Positions 24,942-34,973 of a DNA stretch of 51,209 nt are shown here, one piece after another. Source of the stretch: Sporolactobacillus vineae DSM 21990 = SL153 (GTDB lineage: Bacteria; Bacillota; Bacilli; Bacillales; Sporolactobacillaceae); the NCBI RefSeq assembly GCF_000377985.1, contig NZ_KB899054.1, forward strand, positions 1 through 51,209, read 5' to 3'. The notes beneath the pieces were generated by a model, which saw only the letters and a program-made list of their open reading frames with translations, ran no database searches and had not been told where the DNA came from. The translations under genes and the position numbers were made by a program. Positions within the stretch are counted from its first letter, which is position 1; each line of letters opens with the position of its first letter.

Positions 24942-25598
24942 ATGTCCGAACTTACAATTACAAAGAGTGAACTTCAGGAAAAAGATGCGATTTACAATGA
25001 AGTCATTCCGGCAGGAAAAGGCTGGATGTACGATCTGAAACCCGGACAGATTTTCCGTCTTGTCGATCTCGAAGGTAACCAGGCCGTCGACACGACTTTC
25101 TTCAGTACTGAGGATCCCCGTGACCATTACAGCGCCACAATGACGATCAACAGCCAGCATAATATTTATCTAACAACAGGTACTCTGCTTCGGGCAGAAT
25201 CCGGAAACCCGCTATTGAAAATTACCGCTGATACATGCGGGCGGCACGATACGCTCGGCGGTGCCTGTTCACCTCAAAGCAACACAGTCCGTTATGCACA
25301 TGAAAAAATACACATGCATGCCTGCCGCGATACATTTATGTACCACATGGCACAGTATAAGGGCAATTACAATTATTCCAAGCGCGATCTCGCACCGAAT
25401 ATTAATTTTTTCATGAATGTCCCGGTTACCCCGGAAGGTGATCTTGATTTTGCCGACGGCATTTCTGCTCCGGGCCGTTATGTCGAGATGACAGCCATCG
25501 TCCCGGCAACAGTGCTGATCAGTAATTGTCCGCAATTGAACAACCCATGCAATGCCTACAATCCAACACCGGTAAGGGTGCTCGTCTGGAATAAATAG
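24942..25598 (+). CDS. cgdB: DUF1989 protein UAAP2, probable carboxyguanidine deiminase subunit
   Basis: The second deiminase subunit, 218 residues. It keeps a likely metal-binding set of the family: [29 protein letters not shown] and [16 protein letters not shown] lies upstream of its ATG, and it sits 22 bases after UAAP1. With the carboxylase and allophanate hydrolase downstream it would complete the route guanidine to carboxyguanidine to allophanate to ammonia and CO2. Subunit lettering is tentative. Confidence 0.87.
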   Translation: MSELTITKSELQEKDAIYNEVIPAGKGWMYDLKPGQIFRLVDLEGNQAVDTTFFSTEDPRDHYSATMTINSQHNIYLTTGTLLRAESGNPLLKITADTCGRHDTLGGACSPQSNTVRYAHEKIHMHACRDTFMYHMAQYKGNYNYSKRDLAPNINFFMNVPVTPEGDLDFADGISAPGRYVEMTAIVPATVLISNCPQLNNPCNAYNPTPVRVLVWNK

Positions 25599-25627
25599 TC
25601 TTTGAAAAGAACAAGGAGGTTCCATCA

Positions 25628-28600
25628 ATGTTCGAAAAAGTATTGATCGCGAACAGAGGGGAAATAGCCTGCCGTATTGAGCGAACCTTGCAGAAAATGG
25701 GCATCGCTTCGGTCGCTGTTTATACTAAAGCGGATCAGGACAGCCTCCATGTCGATCAGGCGGATGAAGCGATGATGATTGGGGACGGTCCTGCCAAAGA
25801 GAGTTATTTAAATGCGGATAAAATTATTCAGGTTGCGAAACAAACAGGAGCTGAAGCAATCCACCCCGGATATGGGTTTCTCAGCGAGAATGCATCATTT
25901 GCCGAACAATGTGCCGCGAACGGGATCACCTTTATCGGACCCACCCCGGAACAAATCAAATTGTTCGGCCTGAAACATTCTGCCCGCAGAATTGCCGCGG
26001 AATCCGGTGTCCCGCTTCTGCCGGGCACCGGACTGATCCACAGCCCTAGTGAAGCTCTGGAAGAAGCAAACCGCATCGGTTATCCCGTTATCTTGAAGAG
26101 TACGGCAGGCGGTGGCGGTATCGGTATGCACATCTGCAACACCGATAAGGAACTTCAGACAGTTTATGAATCAGTTAAACATTTATCTAAGAAAAATTTT
26201 AACAATGACGGTCTTTTCCTGGAAAAATATATTCACAATGCACGCCATATTGAAGTGCAGATATTCGGCACAAAGACCGGTGAACTGGCCGCACTGGGCG
26301 AACGGGATTGTTCCATCCAGCGGCGGAATCAGAAAGTCGTCGAAGAGACACCGGCCCCCCTTTTGTCGGATCAGGTTCGTCGGAAAATGTTTGCTGCAGC
26401 AAAAGCGCTTGCCGCAGCTGTACATTACCGGAGTGCCGGAACCGTTGAATTCCTTTATGATGTCAAAACAGAACACTTTTATTTTCTTGAAGTGAACACC
26501 CGGCTTCAGGTTGAACACGGGGTCACTGAGGAGGTGCTGGGGATTGATCTCGTCGAATGGATGCTCCGTGAGGCCGCCGGCGAACTAACCGGACTGGAGA
26601 GCCGTGTCGGCAAGCCTTCCGGGCATAGTATTCAGGTCCGTGTCTACGCCGAGGATCAGTTGCATGATTATCGGCCGAGTCCCGGCAGACTGGATCAGGT
26701 TGCTTTCCCTGACTTTACACGAAATGAGACATGGGTGCGCAATGGCCTGACCGTATCTCCGTTCTATGATCCCCTTCTGGCAAAGATCATTGTTCACGGT
26801 AAAGACCGGGTTGAGGCTGTACATCTGATGGATCAGGCACTTGACGAGACCCGTCTTTACGGGCTTACAACCAATCTGTACTATCTGAAGGCACTTTTTT
26901 TGAAGAAGGAGTATCGTTCAGGCGACATTAATACACGGTTTCTAAACAATTTCCATCCTTCCGAACCAGCATTTGAAGTCTTGGACGGAGGTCTCCAGAC
27001 AACCATACAGGATTGGCCTGGCCGGGTCGGCTACTGGGATGTCGGTGTGCCGCCGTCCGGTCCGATGGATGACCTGTCCTTCCGGATCGGCAACCGGATT
27101 CTCGGGAACGACAACAAAGCCAGCGGTCTTGAATTAACTATGCGCGGTGGCGCCTTCCGACTGCGCGGTGAACTTGTTTTCTGTATTACCGGTGCGGATA
27201 TGGAAGCGACTCTGGACGGAGCGCCGGTATCTATGTATTCACGAATTCACGGAAAAAAGGGCCAGACTCTGACATTTAGGAAAAGCAAAACCGGCATGCG
27301 CACCTATTTGCTCGTTGGCGGCGGTTTTGATATGCCGGAATTTCTCGGCAGTTCCGCCACGTTTACACTAGGCCATTTTGGCGGTGTCGGGGGACGTTCT
27401 CTGATAGCTGGCGATGTACTCAGAGCAAAGCCGTATAAGGAGCCCGTATGGACCGTCAACAGCTATCCAAAGCAAACCATCTCCAGCAACTGGACGATCG
27501 GCGTTATTCCCGGGCCACATAGTACGAAGGAATTTCTGAAGCCGGAATATATGGAGCAATTAACAAAAACAACTTGGAAGGTGCATTTCAACAGCTCAAG
27601 AACCGGTGTACGTCTGATCGGTCCGGCACCACTCTGGTCCAGGGATGACGGCGGCGAAGCCGGTCTTCATCCTTCAAACGTTCACGACGTTCCTTATGCT
27701 GTCGGCGCAATCGATCTGACAGGCGATATGCCGATTCTTCTTGGTCCGGACGGGCCGAGCCTCGGCGGTTTTGTATGCCCGGTAACCATCGCTCTCGGCG
27801 AACTCTGGAAAATGGGGCAGCTTCATCCTGAAGACAATGTCCATTTTAAACTAATAACGCTTGAAGAAGCTGCCGCACTCCGGAAAAAACAAGAGGCAGA
27901 ACTTGCAGGAAATGCTCCGGTTCCCGCAGGACGGACTGCTTCACTGCCTCATGTCTCCGACTTGCAATATCCAATCCTGTTCCGGGAATCTGAAGGACAT
28001 CAGTTTCCAATCACCATTCGTTGTTCTGGTGATGACAATCTTCTTGTTGAATATGGACCCATGGAACTGAACCTGCTCTTCCGTTTTCAAGTCCATCATC
28101 TGATGCTGGCCATTCAGGAGGTAAATTCATTACCGATCATTGACCTGACACCAGGCATCCGTTCCCTGCAAATTCACTTTGATCCGACGAGGACGACGCC
28201 TCGGGAAATGTGCCGGACAATTATTGCGATAGACAAAAAGCTGAAGCCGCTTGAATCTGCCAGTGTACCCTCCAGAATTGTACATCTTCCTTTGTCCTGG
28301 AACGATCCGGCAACTCAGCTTGCTACCCGGCGTTACCAGCAAAATGTACGGCCTGACGCACCATGGTGCCCGAGCAATCTTGAATTTATCCGCCGAATCA
28401 ACGGACTCGGTTCAATCGACGATGTAAAGAAAATTGTATTTGACGCGAATTACCTCGTTCTTGGCCTTGGTGATGTCTATCTCGGAGCGCCGGTTGCCGT
28501 TCCGACTGATCCAAGACATTTACTGGTCACGACGAAGTACAATCCGGCCCGTACTTGGACGCCGGAAAATGCCGTTGGTATCGGTGGTGCCTATATGTGC

Positions 28601-29242
28601 GTCTACGGAATGGAGGGCCCCGGCGGATATCAATTTGTCGGACGTACGATTCAAATGTGGAACAGCCTGCGACCAACAAAGAGTTTCAAACCCGGAAAGC
28701 CATGGCTGCTGCGTTTTTTTGACCAGATCCGATTTTATCCAGTCTCAGCTGAAGAACTGCTTCAGAACCGGGAAGAGTTTCTGAGAGGACGTTTCAATCC
28801 TGAGATCACCGAAACCACTTTTGATCTGGGTCACTACATGCATTTTCTCGACAGCATCAAAGATGAATCTGCCGCTTTCCGTGCCCACCAGGAAGCGTCG
28901 TTCAATAAGGAAAAGGACAACTGGCATTGCCTTGGTCTGGATAAATTTATCTCTGAGCATGAAGAAAAACCATTTGATCCGGAAGATGCCATTCCTGAAG
29001 GATCGATTCCCGTCAACAGCCAGATGCCCGGCAGTGTGTGGAAAGTTCTCGTGAAAGAAGGACAACAGGTTAAGGAAGGTGAGACGCTTGTCATCGAGGA
29101 GAGTATGAAGATGGAATTCCCTCAGAAAGCAGAAAATGACGGGACAGTCACTTCTATCCTAGTTAAACCCGGTGATGAGGTTCATGCCGGGCAGGCTCTG
29201 TTAAGCCTTAAATTAACAAAAATGGAGGTGCCGCTAAAATGA
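25628..29242 (+). CDS. biotin-dependent guanidine (urea-type) carboxylase
   Basis: Carboxylates guanidine (or urea) using ATP, bicarbonate and biotin. The 1204 residues carry, in order, a biotin carboxylase domain (~1-445; ATP-grasp [13 protein letters not shown] and [15 protein letters not shown]), a KipA-like domain (~447-760; [20 protein letters not shown]), a KipI-like domain (~784-990; [20 protein letters not shown]), a further carboxyltransferase segment and a C-terminal biotinyl domain with the target Lys in EESMKMEF (near 1160). AAGGAGG precedes the ATG. Its stop overlaps the start of the hydrolase. The guanidine riboswitch and UAAP genes argue for guanidine as the main substrate; a key-residue check in the carboxyltransferase domain would decide. 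Confidence 0.93.
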   Translation: MFEKVLIANRGEIACRIERTLQKMGIASVAVYTKADQDSLHVDQADEAMMIGDGPAKESYLNADKIIQVAKQTGAEAIHPGYGFLSENASFAEQCAANGITFIGPTPEQIKLFGLKHSARRIAAESGVPLLPGTGLIHSPSEALEEANRIGYPVILKSTAGGGGIGMHICNTDKELQTVYESVKHLSKKNFNNDGLFLEKYIHNARHIEVQIFGTKTGELAALGERDCSIQRRNQKVVEETPAPLLSDQVRRKMFAAAKALAAAVHYRSAGTVEFLYDVKTEHFYFLEVNTRLQVEHGVTEEVLGIDLVEWMLREAAGELTGLESRVGKPSGHSIQVRVYAEDQLHDYRPSPGRLDQVAFPDFTRNETWVRNGLTVSPFYDPLLAKIIVHGKDRVEAVHLMDQALDETRLYGLTTNLYYLKALFLKKEYRSGDINTRFLNNFHPSEPAFEVLDGGLQTTIQDWPGRVGYWDVGVPPSGPMDDLSFRIGNRILGNDNKASGLELTMRGGAFRLRGELVFCITGADMEATLDGAPVSMYSRIHGKKGQTLTFRKSKTGMRTYLLVGGGFDMPEFLGSSATFTLGHFGGVGGRSLIAGDVLRAKPYKEPVWTVNSYPKQTISSNWTIGVIPGPHSTKEFLKPEYMEQLTKTTWKVHFNSSRTGVRLIGPAPLWSRDDGGEAGLHPSNVHDVPYAVGAIDLTGDMPILLGPDGPSLGGFVCPVTIALGELWKMGQLHPEDNVHFKLITLEEAAALRKKQEAELAGNAPVPAGRTASLPHVSDLQYPILFRESEGHQFPITIRCSGDDNLLVEYGPMELNLLFRFQVHHLMLAIQEVNSLPIIDLTPGIRSLQIHFDPTRTTPREMCRTIIAIDKKLKPLESASVPSRIVHLPLSWNDPATQLATRRYQQNVRPDAPWCPSNLEFIRRINGLGSIDDVKKIVFDANYLVLGLGDVYLGAPVAVPTDPRHLLVTTKYNPARTWTPENAVGIGGAYMCVYGMEGPGGYQFVGRTIQMWNSLRPTKSFKPGKPWLLRFFDQIRFYPVSAEELLQNREEFLRGRFNPEITETTFDLGHYMHFLDSIKDESAAFRAHQEASFNKEKDNWHCLGLDKFISEHEEKPFDPEDAIPEGSIPVNSQMPGSVWKVLVKEGQQVKEGETLVIEESMKMEFPQKAENDGTVTSILVKPGDEVHAGQALLSLKLTKMEVPLK

Positions 29243-31023
29243 GCCGGACTGCTGAGATACCTTTTCTGCTGACCATTCCGTGGCTGCGCAGAAATTACGG
29301 GGAGAGACAAATAACGCCTGAACAGGTTATTCAAACCATCATCGAACGCGCCGAAAATGACACGGCCAAAAATATTTGGGTAACCCGACCGGATCTTTCG
29401 TTCATTCAGCCCTACCTTGATCAATTGAAAGATCTGCCGTTGGAGAGCCACCCACTCTGGGGTATCCCGTTTGCGATAAAAGACAATATAGACCTGGCCG
29501 GGGTAAAAACAACAGCAGGTTGTCCTGACTTCGCTTACCTTCCTTCTGAACATGCAACAGTAGTCGGTAATCTGATCCGTGCGGGGGCAATCCCCGTTGG
29601 CAAAGCCAATCTTGACCAGTTTGCAACCGGGCTCGTCGGAACACGGAGCCCCTATGGGGAAGTCCATAACGCGTTAAAAGATGAACTGATTAGCGGCGGC
29701 TCCAGTGCCGGGTCAGCGGTAGCCGTCGCCCGCGGCCAGGCTGCATTCGCACTGGGTACCGACACCGCCGGATCCGGGCGTGTGCCGGCCGCGCTCAATC
29801 ATCTTATTGGATTCAAGTCATCTATCGGTGCCTGGTCGACCCGGGGCCTTGTGCCGGCTTGTGCCAGTCTGGATTGTATTACCGTTTTTGCGCACAGTGT
29901 GGCCGAAGCGGAAACTGTCGATCGTTCGGCACGTTCCTATGATCCGGAATGTGCCTGGTCCAGATCTATTCCCGAGCCTGCAAGCCGTCAACCGAAAAAA
30001 ATCTTACTGCCCAGGCAGGCACTGCATTTCTTTGGTCCGTTCAAAGACGAGTATGAAGCGGCGTGGCACACATCTATGCAGATGATCCAGCAACTCGGTC
30101 TCCCCATCGAGCGAATCGATAATACATTTTTTACAAATATTGCGCGGCTATTATACGATGGTCCATTTGTTGCCGAACGTTGGGCGGATCTGGGACCGTT
30201 TGTCGAGGCTCACCCGGGAAGCAGTTTTCCTGTGACTGAAAAAATTCTGAGATCCGGTGCCAAGCCGGCATATACAGCGTCATTGTTGTTTGACAACCTG
30301 CATCAGCTGGCCGCAGCGAAACAGAAAGTGAAGGCACTCCTGCAGAACGCCGTATTCATCACACCGACTGCCGGCGGCACCTGGACCCGGGCACAGGTAG
30401 ATGCCGATCCTGTGAGAACAAACAGTGAAATGGGCGAATACACCAATCATTGCAATCTGCTTGATCTTTGTGCCATTTCGGTTCCCGCCTTTGACGCAGA
30501 CGATCATCTCCCGTTCGGTGTCACTGTTTTTGCATCGGCAGATCATGAGGATTACCTGCTAGGGATGGCAGCCCAGATCGAACAATCCGTTTCAGAAACA
30601 GAGTTTCAGGAAACCGCCGACGCAGCAGGTAAAGAAACGGTTCAAATTGCTGTCTGCGGTCTGCATATGCGAGGATTTGCATTGGAATCGCAATTGCAGA
30701 CTCATCGCGCACATTTTGTCCGTGAATCGGCGACCGCGGAAAAATATTCGTTGTACCGGCTGAACACTCAACCGGAAAAACCCGGACTGGTTAAATCCGG
30801 GACAGGCGGCAGATCCATTCAATTGGAGTTGTGGACGATTCCATTGTCGGAACTGGGTTCATTTGCCACATCCATTCCTTCCCCACTGGGTATCGGTAAA
30901 GTGGAACTTAATGATGGCCGGGAAGTACCTGGATTTATCTGTGAACCCTATGGTGCAAAAGCAGGTACAGATATTTCGGAGTTTGGCGGATGGAGAAGTT
31001 ATGTTCGTACAATGGAAAAATAA
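29239..31023 (+). CDS. atzF: allophanate hydrolase (AtzF type)
   Basis: Hydrolyses allophanate to ammonia and CO2. It is an amidase-signature enzyme of 594 residues with the Ser-cisSer-Lys triad visible as Lys81 ([11 protein letters not shown]), Ser155 ([14 protein letters not shown]) and Ser179 ([13 protein letters not shown]). A C-terminal domain of ~130 residues ([15 protein letters not shown]...[19 protein letters not shown]) matches the second domain of AtzF. The ATG overlaps the carboxylase stop, so it is the last step of a translationally coupled pathway. A terminator follows. Confidence 0.93.
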   Translation: MSRTAEIPFLLTIPWLRRNYGERQITPEQVIQTIIERAENDTAKNIWVTRPDLSFIQPYLDQLKDLPLESHPLWGIPFAIKDNIDLAGVKTTAGCPDFAYLPSEHATVVGNLIRAGAIPVGKANLDQFATGLVGTRSPYGEVHNALKDELISGGSSAGSAVAVARGQAAFALGTDTAGSGRVPAALNHLIGFKSSIGAWSTRGLVPACASLDCITVFAHSVAEAETVDRSARSYDPECAWSRSIPEPASRQPKKILLPRQALHFFGPFKDEYEAAWHTSMQMIQQLGLPIERIDNTFFTNIARLLYDGPFVAERWADLGPFVEAHPGSSFPVTEKILRSGAKPAYTASLLFDNLHQLAAAKQKVKALLQNAVFITPTAGGTWTRAQVDADPVRTNSEMGEYTNHCNLLDLCAISVPAFDADDHLPFGVTVFASADHEDYLLGMAAQIEQSVSETEFQETADAAGKETVQIAVCGLHMRGFALESQLQTHRAHFVRESATAEKYSLYRLNTQPEKPGLVKSGTGGRSIQLELWTIPLSELGSFATSIPSPLGIGKVELNDGREVPGFICEPYGAKAGTDISEFGGWRSYVRTMEK

Positions 31024-31037
31024 TCATTTGGTTATAC

Positions 31038-31068
31038 AAAGGAGACAGGCTGCGAGCCTGTCTCCTTT
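31038..31068. terminator. terminator of the guanidine catabolic operon
   Basis: A 14-bp perfect stem AAAGGAGACAGGCT / AGCCTGTCTCCTTT with a 3-base loop. The U-run is short. It lies between convergent genes and may serve both. Confidence 0.8.
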
Positions 31069-31089
31069 GTAATGCGTCAATAAAAAAAT

Positions 31090-31578
31090 TCACCGATCTC
31101 TCTTCACAAGTTCTCTTCCCTGCTTACCCGTCGCCTGTTCGATCGTAATCTCTACGATATGCACCGCCTGCCAGGCTTTTTCAATCTCCGCGGCGCCTGC
31201 TTCGGGATCGTCCGGCGCGTATTTTTCTACCAACAGATCCAGAGCGTAACGCTTCACGACGGGTTCCTCAACCATCACCGCTCTTCCAAAAGCAATAACG
31301 CTTCGAAACAGCGTGGTGAACTTTGCCGGGGCAATGTCATCCCGGTCAATCACGCAAAAGGACACTTTACCATTCTTGCGGATGGCGTCCCATTTGTGGC
31401 CGGCACCTGCACAATGAAAATAGATTTTCCCGTCTTCAAAAGCGTAGTTCACCGGAACGGTATATGGATAGCCGTCATCACCGTTCACACCCAGGACGCC
31501 TGTCTTTCCACATTTTAAAATGGCTGCGGTCTCTTCAACAGTCAGCAGCTGCCTGATTCTGCGTATTTGCCGGAACAT
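31090..31578 (-). CDS. NimA-like flavoprotein, pyridoxamine 5'-phosphate oxidase fold
   Basis: An FMN-binding split-barrel protein of the family that includes 5-nitroimidazole reductase NimA. The start is ATG at 31578 with GGGGAGG 7 bases upstream; an open frame extends 18 codons further without one. The 162-residue protein has TGVLGVNGDDGYPYTVPVNYAF, the FHCAGAGHKWD loop with the conserved His and FRSVIAFGRAVMVEEP, all NimA hallmarks. The substrate is unknown. Confidence 0.87.
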   Translation of the reverse strand: MFRQIRRIRQLLTVEETAAILKCGKTGVLGVNGDDGYPYTVPVNYAFEDGKIYFHCAGAGHKWDAIRKNGKVSFCVIDRDDIAPAKFTTLFRSVIAFGRAVMVEEPVVKRYALDLLVEKYAPDDPEAGAAEIEKAWQAVHIVEITIEQATGKQGRELVKRDR

Positions 31579-31609
31579 CGCCTGGCCTCCCCTGAAAATT
31601 CCTGCTGCA

Positions 31610-31780
31610 TTATTTTTGCAGATTTTCTTCAACTCTGAACTTCACGATCCGGCGAATCAGGTCGCAGGGAACCCGGATCAGTACTCTGAGCTTTTTCAGA
31701 GTGTCCTGAACCGGTCCCGGGAATGACGCGATATAGGCGTCAACAGTTGGAAGGTCCGGTCTTTTTTCGATGGTACTCGC
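31610..31780 (-). pseudogene. DUF1801 (YdhG-like) gene remnant
   Basis: The minus strand reads PTVDAYIASFPGPVQDTLKKL followed by RVLIR, the N-terminal signature of DUF1801 proteins (YdhG/frataxin-like). It then runs into unrelated codons and stops at TAA 31610-31612 after about 55 residues. No in-frame ATG with a ribosome site is present, and about 60 residues of the normal domain are missing. Confidence 0.5.
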
Positions 31781-31844
31781 TCGCTTTCCACATGAATTTT
31801 ATTTCCCCAGTTTACCACATTTGCCTGGATACCCCTATTTTTTC

Positions 31845-32462
31845 TCAGCTCACCACCAGTGCCCTGCGTCCCATGGCGTCATAGATGCGGATAAACTTTT
31901 CTTTTTCCACCTTGACATTTTTCCCACTCCGGCCAGTCGATTCACAGTCATTGAAAAAGACGGCCTTATCGCTCACCCCGGTGACAACAATGCAATGCTG
32001 CGGTCCGGGTGCAGAAATGTGCTTCCCGTCAGGCGTGTACCAGCCGCGTTCAGCCGGCATTTCATGGGAAATCGTGAACCAGACAAGCACCGGTTTACCC
32101 TGCGAGGCATAGTTTTCGACGACACGGAACGCCTTGCCGTACAGAGCGATGCCGCCGGAGCGATAGCGGTCGAGCACCTGCTTCAGCGGGTTGGGGTTGA
32201 TCGTCATGCCATCGTCATAGGGATCGCCGACAAAACCTTTTTCAGGGTCACCCCATATTCTGATCGACCCGTCGCGATTCAGTGTGAGCGGTGCCGGATC
32301 CCGCGGCATCTGCCGGGCAATGGTCTCCTTATCCACATCTATTCCGTAATAATGAAGTGCCATCGTCAGAGCCACCGCTTCACAGCCCGTCGGCAGTTCC
32401 GGGCGCTGCCGGATCAGCGGAACATCAAGAAGCGGCCCGTCTGATTGATCATTCGCCACCAT
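31845..32462 (-). CDS. C39-like cysteine peptidase (YvpB-like)
   Basis: A papain-fold protein of the peptidase C39_2 group. The 205 residues contain catalytic Cys27 in PTGCEAVALTMALHYYG, a His in GPQHCIVVTGV and the Asn/Asp region VFFNDCES. No signal peptide is seen, unlike many YvpB proteins, so the start may lie elsewhere or the protein acts inside the cell. It is monocistronic. Substrate unknown. Confidence 0.78.
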   Translation of the reverse strand: MVANDQSDGPLLDVPLIRQRPELPTGCEAVALTMALHYYGIDVDKETIARQMPRDPAPLTLNRDGSIRIWGDPEKGFVGDPYDDGMTINPNPLKQVLDRYRSGGIALYGKAFRVVENYASQGKPVLVWFTISHEMPAERGWYTPDGKHISAPGPQHCIVVTGVSDKAVFFNDCESTGRSGKNVKVEKEKFIRIYDAMGRRALVVS

Positions 32463-32713
32463 TTTTGGTTCACTTCCCCATTAAATTTACGGTTTATTTT
32501 CACCCATTATAATACGCGAATCTGTGACGGACCACAGAATCTTTTGTGCTGATTGAAACATCTGACCTGCCTGTCTCGTATTATTGAGTTGTGATTCTCA
32601 CAATCGAGTTTCTTTCTATGATTCTGTGGGATTGGCCGAGTGTATCCTTGCTTTTTTTGTCTATTAGTGCTATTAAAGGAAATACTGAATGTTTTTATTT
32701 GGGAGTGAACGTG

Positions 32714-34225
32714 TTGGCGTTACAGATACCGGAAAACGTAAATCTATATGATCAAATGGTCAAACAAGCGAAAGCCCACCCGAAAAAAATCATCATCGAA
32801 GATACGGGCAGCTCATATACCTACAAGAAGTTTCTCATCGCTGTAAATATCATGAGCAAGAAGCTGGAACAGTCGCTCGGACACGAGAAAAGAATCGGCC
32901 TCTTCCTACCGAACGTGGTCGGCCAGGTCATCGTGCTGTTCGGCCTGTTCAAAAACGAACAGACGCCCTGCCTTCTGAACTTTACAATGGGTACGCAAAA
33001 CATCATCGACTGCATTGAAACGGCATCGCTCGGCACCGTGATTACGTCGAGACAATTCATTGAGAAAGCCAATCTCGGCTTTGCCCTTGAAGAAATGGAG
33101 AAACAGGTCAAAATCATTTATCTGGAGGATCTGGCCAGCGGCATCACCACCTTCAATAAAATCGCCGGGGTGATCGAGACCAGAACCTCAAGGCTGAAGA
33201 AGACCGCTCCGGGTGAGGTGATCCTGTTCACTTCAGGCACAGAGTCAAAGCCAAAAGGCGTTGTTCTGACGCACCGGAACATTTTTGCGAATATTAAGCA
33301 GGCGTTTGCCCATATCGAAGTTCGGGAAACCGACCGCATTTTTAATCCGCTGCCGCTGTTCCACTCGTTCGGTATGACCGTCGGATCGATCCTGCCGTTC
33401 ATTTCAAGTGTGAAAACGTACCTGTATCCTTCGCCGCTGGCTTTCCGTGATATTCCGAAAGCCATTTACAAGGATAAGAGTACGATCTTTGTCGCGACCA
33501 ACACCTTTTTCGAAAATTACGCCAAGTTTGCGACAAAAGAGCAGTTACACACACTGCGGATTGTCGTTGCCGGCGGGGAGCGTCTGCAGAAAGATGTCCG
33601 CGAACTCTATCGCACAAAATTCGGGATTAATATTCTCGAAGGTTACGGCGCCACGGAAACTTCACCGATTATCGCCCTGAACACGCCGAAACATCATAAA
33701 GACGGCACCGTCGGCCAGCTGATTCCGTTAATGGAAGCGAAGATCGCTAAAGTAGAAGGCGTCAACCAGGGCGGCAATCTGATGCTCAAAGGCCCGAATG
33801 TCATGAAAGGCTATCTGATTCATGGAAAAGGGTTTATCCCCTGCGGCGAATGGTACAACACCGGTGATATCGCCGAAATCGATAAAGATGGCTATATCAA
33901 CATCATCTCCAGATTAAAACGGTTTGCCAAGATCGCCGGCGAGATGATCTCACTGAATAAAGTTGAAGAGCTGGCACTGGACTGCTTCGGCGAGTCCGTC
34001 TTCTTCGCCGTCAGTATCCCGGACGCGCACCGCGGCGAGCAGATTGTCCTGTTTACCACGAAAACAGATGTTTCCAAGCGAGATTTCAAGAAATTTATTA
34101 AGGAAAAGAAATTGTCCATGCTGTATTTCCCGGCGCGGTTTGAGCACATCGATGAGATCCCGCTTCTCGGCAGCGGGAAACCAAATTACTGGAAGCTGGA
34201 AAATCTGGCAAAAAGTGAATCCTAA
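32714..34225 (+). CDS. acyl-CoA/acyl-ACP synthetase (AMP-binding family, Aas-like)
   Basis: Activates a fatty acid with ATP to an acyl-adenylate and then transfers it to CoA or ACP. The start is TTG at 32714 (GGGAG 8 bases upstream); a GTG directly before is the alternative, and the longer frame to 32591 reads as non-coding hydrophobic sequence. The 503-residue protein has the P-loop LFTSGTESKPKGVVLTHRN, GYGATETSPIIALNTP and GEWYNTGDIAEIDKDGYI. GYGATETSP and overall length resemble the synthetase half of Aas more than long-chain FadD. No acyltransferase domain is fused. It is monocistronic with a strong terminator. Confidence 0.85.
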   Translation: MALQIPENVNLYDQMVKQAKAHPKKIIIEDTGSSYTYKKFLIAVNIMSKKLEQSLGHEKRIGLFLPNVVGQVIVLFGLFKNEQTPCLLNFTMGTQNIIDCIETASLGTVITSRQFIEKANLGFALEEMEKQVKIIYLEDLASGITTFNKIAGVIETRTSRLKKTAPGEVILFTSGTESKPKGVVLTHRNIFANIKQAFAHIEVRETDRIFNPLPLFHSFGMTVGSILPFISSVKTYLYPSPLAFRDIPKAIYKDKSTIFVATNTFFENYAKFATKEQLHTLRIVVAGGERLQKDVRELYRTKFGINILEGYGATETSPIIALNTPKHHKDGTVGQLIPLMEAKIAKVEGVNQGGNLMLKGPNVMKGYLIHGKGFIPCGEWYNTGDIAEIDKDGYINIISRLKRFAKIAGEMISLNKVEELALDCFGESVFFAVSIPDAHRGEQIVLFTTKTDVSKRDFKKFIKEKKLSMLYFPARFEHIDEIPLLGSGKPNYWKLENLAKSES

Positions 34226-34243
34226 CAGATCTTCATGATCGAA

Positions 34244-34292
34244 AACAGAGTCTCTGAAACTGCGATTCCAATCCAGTTTCAGAGACTCTGTT
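34244..34292 (+). terminator. terminator of the acyl synthetase gene
   Basis: A 19-bp perfect stem AACAGAGTCTCTGAAACTG with its exact complement, an 11-base loop, then TATTTTC. Confidence 0.88.
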
Positions 34293-34334
34293 ATTTTCTG
34301 TCCTTCCGCGCTCTTTTTGGACATGTTCCGGACG

Positions 34335-34445
34335 GTTCGGAGCGTTTCAATAATTTCGGAGCGTCATTCGACCGTTTCGGAGCGCGGTTCGACCATTTCG
34401 GAGCGTCTTCTCGTGATTTCGGAGCGTTTGTAAAATTTCAAAGTG
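34335..34445. repeat. 21-bp-period tandem repeat, TTTCGGAGCG core (array C)
   Basis: Core copies begin at 34335 (G-TTCGGAGCG), 34354, 34375, 34396 and 34417, with a degenerate one at 34436. The spacings are 19, 21, 21, 21 and 19. Only the 10-base core is kept; the other ~11 bases differ in every unit. It lies between the acyl synthetase terminator and the end of the VOC gene, and shares its core with array A at 1-50. Confidence 0.9.
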
Positions 34446-34462
34446 CCCCACTGCAACTTTCA

Positions 34463-34894
34463 CTATTCTCTTTTTTCTTCCCACATCTTTGTACGCTCTT
34501 CAAAGCTCACTTCTTTATGGACCTGATGGATCATCCACTGATACCCGAACGGATCGGAAAAAATTGCGTTGGAGATGCCATATTCAGGCATCGCCGTGAC
34601 AGCCTGAATTTCCGTGCATCCAGCGTCAATGGCTCTTGTAGAAGTTGACTGAACATCCGGAACAAGGATGTTGAACCAGACCGATCTGGGTTCATCCGGA
34701 TTCGGCGCATTCAGGAAAAATTCCGGATTTTCATCGAGGATGTGAAACCGTACGCCGCATAATGTAAAAATGACTTCATTCTCGCCTTTAGGAAAATCGG
34801 TCACCTCAACACGCTCCACGTCAAAGATCTTCTCGTATAGCGCCAGCGCTTTCAGACTGTCGGTAACAACAAAATCTATTTCCGCACCTGTCAA
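34463..34894 (-). CDS. VOC (glyoxalase/PhnB-like) family protein
   Basis: A small metalloprotein-fold protein of 143 residues with the paired beta-alpha-beta units of the VOC superfamily (DFVVTDSLKALALYEKIFDV and SDPFGYQWMIHQVHKEV). PhnB-like members have no fixed reaction. The start is TTG with GAGGAG 9 bases upstream. It is monocistronic. Confidence 0.8.
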   Translation of the reverse strand: MTGAEIDFVVTDSLKALALYEKIFDVERVEVTDFPKGENEVIFTLCGVRFHILDENPEFFLNAPNPDEPRSVWFNILVPDVQSTSTRAIDAGCTEIQAVTAMPEYGISNAIFSDPFGYQWMIHQVHKEVSFEERTKMWEEKRE

Positions 34895-34973
34895 TCGATC
34901 CCACTCCTCTCGAGATTAATTTACCCACTTGAGAGGTTTTTCAATCAAACACATCTAGTCTCGCGAAAATCTC

